A stretch of DNA of 42,268 bases from Acidobacteria bacterium RIFCSPLOWO2_02_FULL_67_21 (GTDB taxonomy: Bacteria > Acidobacteriota > Vicinamibacteria > Vicinamibacterales > UBA2999), in assembly GCA_001767195.1 (NCBI GenBank), contig MEKU01000094.1, positions 90,712 to 132,979 on the forward strand, in the 5' to 3' direction. Both the position numbers and the translations under genes were made by a program. The notes under the pieces were generated by a model. It saw only the letters and a program-made list of their open reading frames with translations. It was not told the origin of the DNA and did not search any database. Shown piece after piece: positions 39,409-42,268 of the stretch (positions are counted from its first letter, which is position 1; each line of letters starts with the position of its first letter).

Positions 39409-41119
39409 GATGGTCCAAACATTCGCGCACCTTCGTCGCCAGGGTCTCGGGCCTGAACGGCTTCTGGAGAAAGCTGGCGTTCTGACTGCTCACGCCAAGG
39501 TCGATGACCTCTCGGCTTCTATATCCCGACACAAAGAGCACCTTGATCGCTGGCCGGCGTCGCACGATGCGTTGGGCCAGATCGGGGCCGCTCAGCCCGG
39601 GCATGATCATGTCGGTGACGAGCAAGTGGATCGCCCCGCGATAGCTGTCGTCAATCGCGATCGCGTCGCCGGCGTCCTGCGTCGACAAGACCGTGTAGCT
39701 GTACCGTTCAAGTACCTTTCGCATGAGGCTGCAGACGCCGGCATCATCTTCAACAAGCAGAATCGTCTCTGTTCCCTCGAGGGTCTGCACACACTGCGGC
39801 CCCGCCGCGGCGGATTCGACCGGGTCGTCCACCGCCGGCAAGTACATCGTCACGGTCGTTCCTACCCCGGGTGAGCTCTCAACCATGATGTAGCCGCCAC
39901 TCTGCTTCACGAGTCCGTACACCATCGACAGGCCGAGGCCGGTGCCTTTGCCAGGCCCTTTGGTCGTAAAGAACGGCTCGAACACGTGGGCGAGCACCTC
40001 GGGTGCCATGCCACAGCCGGTGTCCTTGACGACGAGCGAGACGTAGTGGCCGGGTTGGGATCCCACGTGCCGGCGAACGAACGCTGGGCCCAGGACGGCA
40101 TTGGCAGTCTCGATCGTCAGTGTGCCGCCCTGTGGCATGGCGTCGTGCGCGTTGACGACCAAGTTGATCACCAGTTGCTCGATCTGGCCTGGATCCGCTT
40201 TCGTGCGTCCGAGAGAGGGCGCAGCGACGATGTCGACGTGGATGTCCTCACTGACGATGCGGCTCAGCATCTTTGCCAGATTGCCCACCACCTGATTGAG
40301 ATCGAGGACCTGAGGCACCAACAGCTGCTTCCGGCCGAACGCGAGCAACTGTCGTGTCAACTGGGAGGCCCGTTCCCCAGCCTTCTTGATTTCTTCAATA
40401 TCGGCCGTGATGTTGGGCTGATCCCGGACCCGATCGAGCACGAGATCGCTGTACCCGATGATGGGGGTCAGGAGATTATTGAAATCGTGCGCGACCCCGG
40501 CGGTCAGCCGACCAATCTCCTCCATCTTCTGCGCTTGCCAGAACTGCTGCTCGAAGCGCTTCCGCTCGGTAATGTCCTCGAAGACCGTGGCGAATCGCCC
40601 GTTGCCCGTCGCGAGCGCCGTTATTGTGAAGCTCCTTCTTTGCGCCGGCCTAAACGTGGTTTCGAAGTCGAAGGTCGCGGGCTCTCCGGTGGCGACCACC
40701 CTGGCATAGGTCTCCAGGTACGACAGGAAGCCCGTTCCGTACAGTTCCGACCCGTTGTTCCCAACCGCCTCCGCTCTCGTCACTCCGAAGATCGCTTCGT
40801 ACGCGGGGTTGACGTCGAGGATCCGGTAGTCGTGCGCCTCGCCCCGTTCGTCGTAGAGGATCTCACTGAGGGCGACGCCCTCCGGCATGCCCGAGAACAG
40901 CGAGTGATACACCTCCCCGCTCTCCCGTAGCGCCGCCGCCGGCCACGTGCGTCCGGTGAGCTCCACCTGAAACGCCCGCCGGTGCCTGGGCTGGCGTCCC
41001 GCGAGTGTGCTGCGTGAGATCCTCACGCGGTCCCCATTCGCCATCGACGGACCGGTGGCGTGTGGGCACGAACGGAAGCTCCGGATGTGCTGGATGGTCG
41101 CGATGTGGTGGCAGTCCAT
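39398..41119 (-). CDS. PAS hybrid histidine kinase with C-terminal receiver
   Basis: 573 residues from ATG 41119, chosen for GGAAGGTG just upstream; a frame from 41212 would overlap the gas-vesicle gene. One PAS domain (about 70-185, [12 protein letters not shown] and [14 protein letters not shown]) is followed by a HisKA domain with His211 in [10 protein letters not shown]. The HATPase has [10 protein letters not shown] and GKGTGLGLS. The receiver has Asp503 in [11 protein letters not shown] and a Lys in FLQKPF. No membrane helices are seen. It overlaps the stand-alone receiver gene downstream and follows the gas-vesicle genes by about 60 bp on the same strand. It could sense a cue governing buoyancy, but its transcription may be independent. 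Confidence 0.88.
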   Translation of the reverse strand: MDCHHIATIQHIRSFRSCPHATGPSMANGDRVRISRSTLAGRQPRHRRAFQVELTGRTWPAAALRESGEVYHSLFSGMPEGVALSEILYDERGEAHDYRILDVNPAYEAIFGVTRAEAVGNNGSELYGTGFLSYLETYARVVATGEPATFDFETTFRPAQRRSFTITALATGNGRFATVFEDITERKRFEQQFWQAQKMEEIGRLTAGVAHDFNNLLTPIIGYSDLVLDRVRDQPNITADIEEIKKAGERASQLTRQLLAFGRKQLLVPQVLDLNQVVGNLAKMLSRIVSEDIHVDIVAAPSLGRTKADPGQIEQLVINLVVNAHDAMPQGGTLTIETANAVLGPAFVRRHVGSQPGHYVSLVVKDTGCGMAPEVLAHVFEPFFTTKGPGKGTGLGLSMVYGLVKQSGGYIMVESSPGVGTTVTMYLPAVDDPVESAAAGPQCVQTLEGTETILLVEDDAGVCSLMRKVLERYSYTVLSTQDAGDAIAIDDSYRGAIHLLVTDMIMPGLSGPDLAQRIVRRRPAIKVLFVSGYRSREVIDLGVSSQNASFLQKPFRPETLATKVRECLDHHVG

Positions 41120-41177
41120 GAACACCTTCCGCCGATGACAGTGACGCGCAGACGCTCGAGACGTGTGGGACGGTGCT

Positions 41178-41456
41178 CTACTGTCCGACAGCCTGTTTCG
41201 CCAGCTTGCCATCGTTGAGCTCCGGCCGCGCCCTGGCGCAGAAGGCCGGGTTGTTCACCCACCAGTCCAACCCCATCTCCTTGGCCTTATCCACGGAACA
41301 CACGACCAGGCGAATCTGGATCGTCAGGAGTTCGACCTCGACCAACCGAATCCTGATGTCGCCCGCAATGACGATTCCCTTGTCCAAAATGCGCTCGAGC
41401 AGATCGGCCAGAGTGGCCGACTGCATGGATTGAGTGACGGCGCGCCGTGATCCCAT
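41178..41456 (-). CDS. gas vesicle protein, GvpA/GvpJ/GvpM family
   Basis: 92 residues with the gas-vesicle shell-protein core: LADLLERILDKGIVIAGDIRI, then LVEVELLTIQIRLVVCSVDKA. The C-terminal extension (MGLDWWVNNPAF and following) is longer than in the main GvpA shell protein and fits the GvpJ/GvpM-like or GvpA-like accessory branch. It would build or cap the hollow protein vesicle. AGAGGT precedes the ATG. It is the last gvp gene before the kinase. A typical short GvpA is not present in the visible part and may lie beyond the right edge. Confidence 0.85.
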   Translation of the reverse strand: MGSRRAVTQSMQSATLADLLERILDKGIVIAGDIRIRLVEVELLTIQIRLVVCSVDKAKEMGLDWWVNNPAFCARARPELNDGKLAKQAVGQ

Positions 41457-41470
41457 CTGCTACCTCTGAT

Positions 41471-41890
41471 CTAGTCAACGGTCTCGAGAAGCGTTCCGAG
41501 GGGACCGAGGTCGATGTCAAGATCCCCTTCTTCCAGGTTGAAGGCCCGTCTCAGCCGGTCGAGTTCCTCGGCCTGCCGCATCAGGGTCATTCCGAGCCGC
41601 TCGACTTCGGTCTCGGTCAGCGAACCGCCCTCGATGCGGTGGATCGCCTGCCTCTCGAGCACCTCGTGGAGCAGCTTGACGACCGCCAACACCAGTTGCC
41701 CCAACCCGTTCTTGACGTCGTCGGGTTGGAGGTTCAGCCGGCCAGGGTGCCCGGCGATGTCGAGGTCGGACGCGTCCGCCCGTCCGGACCACAGAGACAG
41801 AGGCGACACGGCCGGCGGGTGGCCCTCCATGACACCGGCGCATTCGCTCGTCGCCTGCGACTCCGTGCGCGGCTCTTCACCGAAATCCAT
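41471..41890 (-). CDS. gvpK: gas vesicle protein GvpK
   Basis: 139 residues. The conserved body (RLNLQPDDVKNGLGQLVLAV, then LLHEVLERQAIHRIEGGSLT, and the end LDIDLGPLGTLL) is diagnostic of GvpK, a minor protein needed for vesicle assembly. ATG 41890 was chosen for GGAGG six bases upstream, and it overlaps the previous gene by 14 bases. The first 50 residues are not conserved. Part of them (SPLSLWSG) is encoded by a CCTCTGTCTCTGTGGTCC tract resembling the CACAGAGG repeats near 34.1 kb. Confidence 0.9.
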   Translation of the reverse strand: MDFGEEPRTESQATSECAGVMEGHPPAVSPLSLWSGRADASDLDIAGHPGRLNLQPDDVKNGLGQLVLAVVKLLHEVLERQAIHRIEGGSLTETEVERLGMTLMRQAEELDRLRRAFNLEEGDLDIDLGPLGTLLETVD

Positions 41891-42182
41891 CGTCGGCCTC
41901 CGTGACGGCGCCGTTCCGCACCCCGTTCGGGGCACTCGAGGCTGCAATGTCCCGCGCCTTCTCGATCGACGTCAGGACCACCTGCAGCCCGAGATAGATC
42001 AGATCGATGTCGGCGACCGAGATGGTGATGTCGCCAGCGACGACGACACCTTTGTTGAGCACTCGGTCGAGCACCTCGCACAGCGAAGCGCGATCGACGG
42101 CGCTGAGGGCTCGCGGAGGATTGCCGGGCCCTTCCACTGCGGGTGACCGATTCTCAATCAGATTGGCTCTCCCGGATCGCAT
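41877..42182 (-). CDS. gas vesicle protein, GvpJ/GvpS type
   Basis: 101 residues. The core RASLCEVLDRVLNKGVVVAGDI and ISVADIDLIYLGLQVVLTSIE is the GvpJ/GvpS variant of the GvpA fold, which has DLIYL where shell proteins have ELL. It is an accessory assembly or tip protein. ATG 42182 lies within the end of the gvpG frame (29-base overlap). The first 25 residues are not conserved, so a later start is possible. GvpK follows with overlap. Confidence 0.85.
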   Translation of the reverse strand: MRSGRANLIENRSPAVEGPGNPPRALSAVDRASLCEVLDRVLNKGVVVAGDITISVADIDLIYLGLQVVLTSIEKARDIAASSAPNGVRNGAVTEADDGFR

Positions 42183-42268
42183 CCAGCCGGTCGAGAAGCT
42201 CGCGCTCTCGAGCGTCGAAATCGGCCTCGGCGATCTGCTTCGCCTCCAGCATCAGGTAGAGCTGCCGC
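42154..42268 (-). CDS. gvpG: gas vesicle protein GvpG, C-terminal part (cut by window edge)
   Basis: The last 37 or so codons of a gene entering from the right: LYLMLEAKQIAEADFDARERELLDRLDAI. Length between features and the DARERELLDRLD ending match the C-terminus of GvpG, a small helical accessory protein. Its position upstream of the gvpJ/S-like and gvpK genes agrees with actinobacterial and soil-type gvp clusters. The N-terminus is outside the window. Confidence 0.7.
   Translation of the reverse strand, partial: RQLYLMLEAKQIAEADFDARERELLDRLDAIRESQSD

Noticed and set aside
1-42268. tRNA genes or CRISPR arrays
   Set aside because: No cloverleaf with GGTTCGA-type T-loop and acceptor pairing was seen, and no regularly spaced direct repeats. 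The repeats found are palindromes or short tandems.

Overview
The window is high-GC bacterial chromosomal DNA, densely packed with genes on both strands and with many ATGA/TGATG-type start-stop overlaps. Gene content and the short dispersed palindromes carrying a GCCCGGCTTTAGCCGGGC core suggest an Acidobacteriota lineage, possibly Vicinamibacteria. That assignment is inference: the window has no rRNA or other decisive marker. I found no tRNA, rRNA, CRISPR array, transposase or phage gene.

Layout. 1-6.4 kb: a tartrate/D-malate dehydrogenase, a three-PAS hybrid histidine kinase, a 2-oxoacid dehydrogenase E1 with alpha and beta parts fused, and a small FHA protein. 6.4-8.9 kb: a lower-GC accessory patch with a DUF433/DUF5615 pair, an Xre/RES toxin-antitoxin pair with a visible promoter/operator, and two decayed genes. 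8.9-16.9 kb: an MBL-fold hydrolase, a receiver-like protein, a membrane-anchored pseudokinase, an SDR, a malate-dehydrogenase-like protein without catalytic residues, an M28 peptidase lipoprotein and two tandem CNNM/CorC-type membrane proteins. 16.8-20.2 kb: lipB, E2 and E3 in one minus-strand operon. With the distant fused E1 these could form a branched-chain or pyruvate-type dehydrogenase complex, and LipB starts its lipoylation.

20.3-27.0 kb is the most interesting part. A sigma54-type response regulator is followed by a radical SAM/SPASM peptide maturase, a 33-residue Cys/Trp-containing peptide gene that fits a RiPP precursor, a strong terminator-like hairpin, an oligopeptide-binding lipoprotein, and a cache/HAMP histidine kinase that overlaps the lipoprotein gene by GTGA. 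The arrangement suggests a modified-peptide production and sensing circuit. I do not recognise it as a described system.

27.0-34.2 kb: an HU-like protein with an intrinsic terminator, queF, an Smr-domain protein, then a tightly coupled SNF2-family helicase and large adenine-type DNA methyltransferase. This pair resembles the drmD/drmMI half of class 1 DISARM, but none of the other DISARM genes is present. 34.2-39.0 kb: sucA and sucB (2-oxoglutarate dehydrogenase), with sucB lacking most of its peripheral-subunit-binding domain, then a tandem FKBP prolyl isomerase. 39.0-42.3 kb (minus strand): a gas-vesicle cluster (gvpG end, a gvpJ/S-like gene, gvpK, a gvpA-family gene) followed by a PAS hybrid kinase and a stand-alone receiver. 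The cluster continues beyond the right edge.

Short palindromic or tandem repeats occur between genes and also inside reading frames (MBL protein, E2 linker, probably GvpK).
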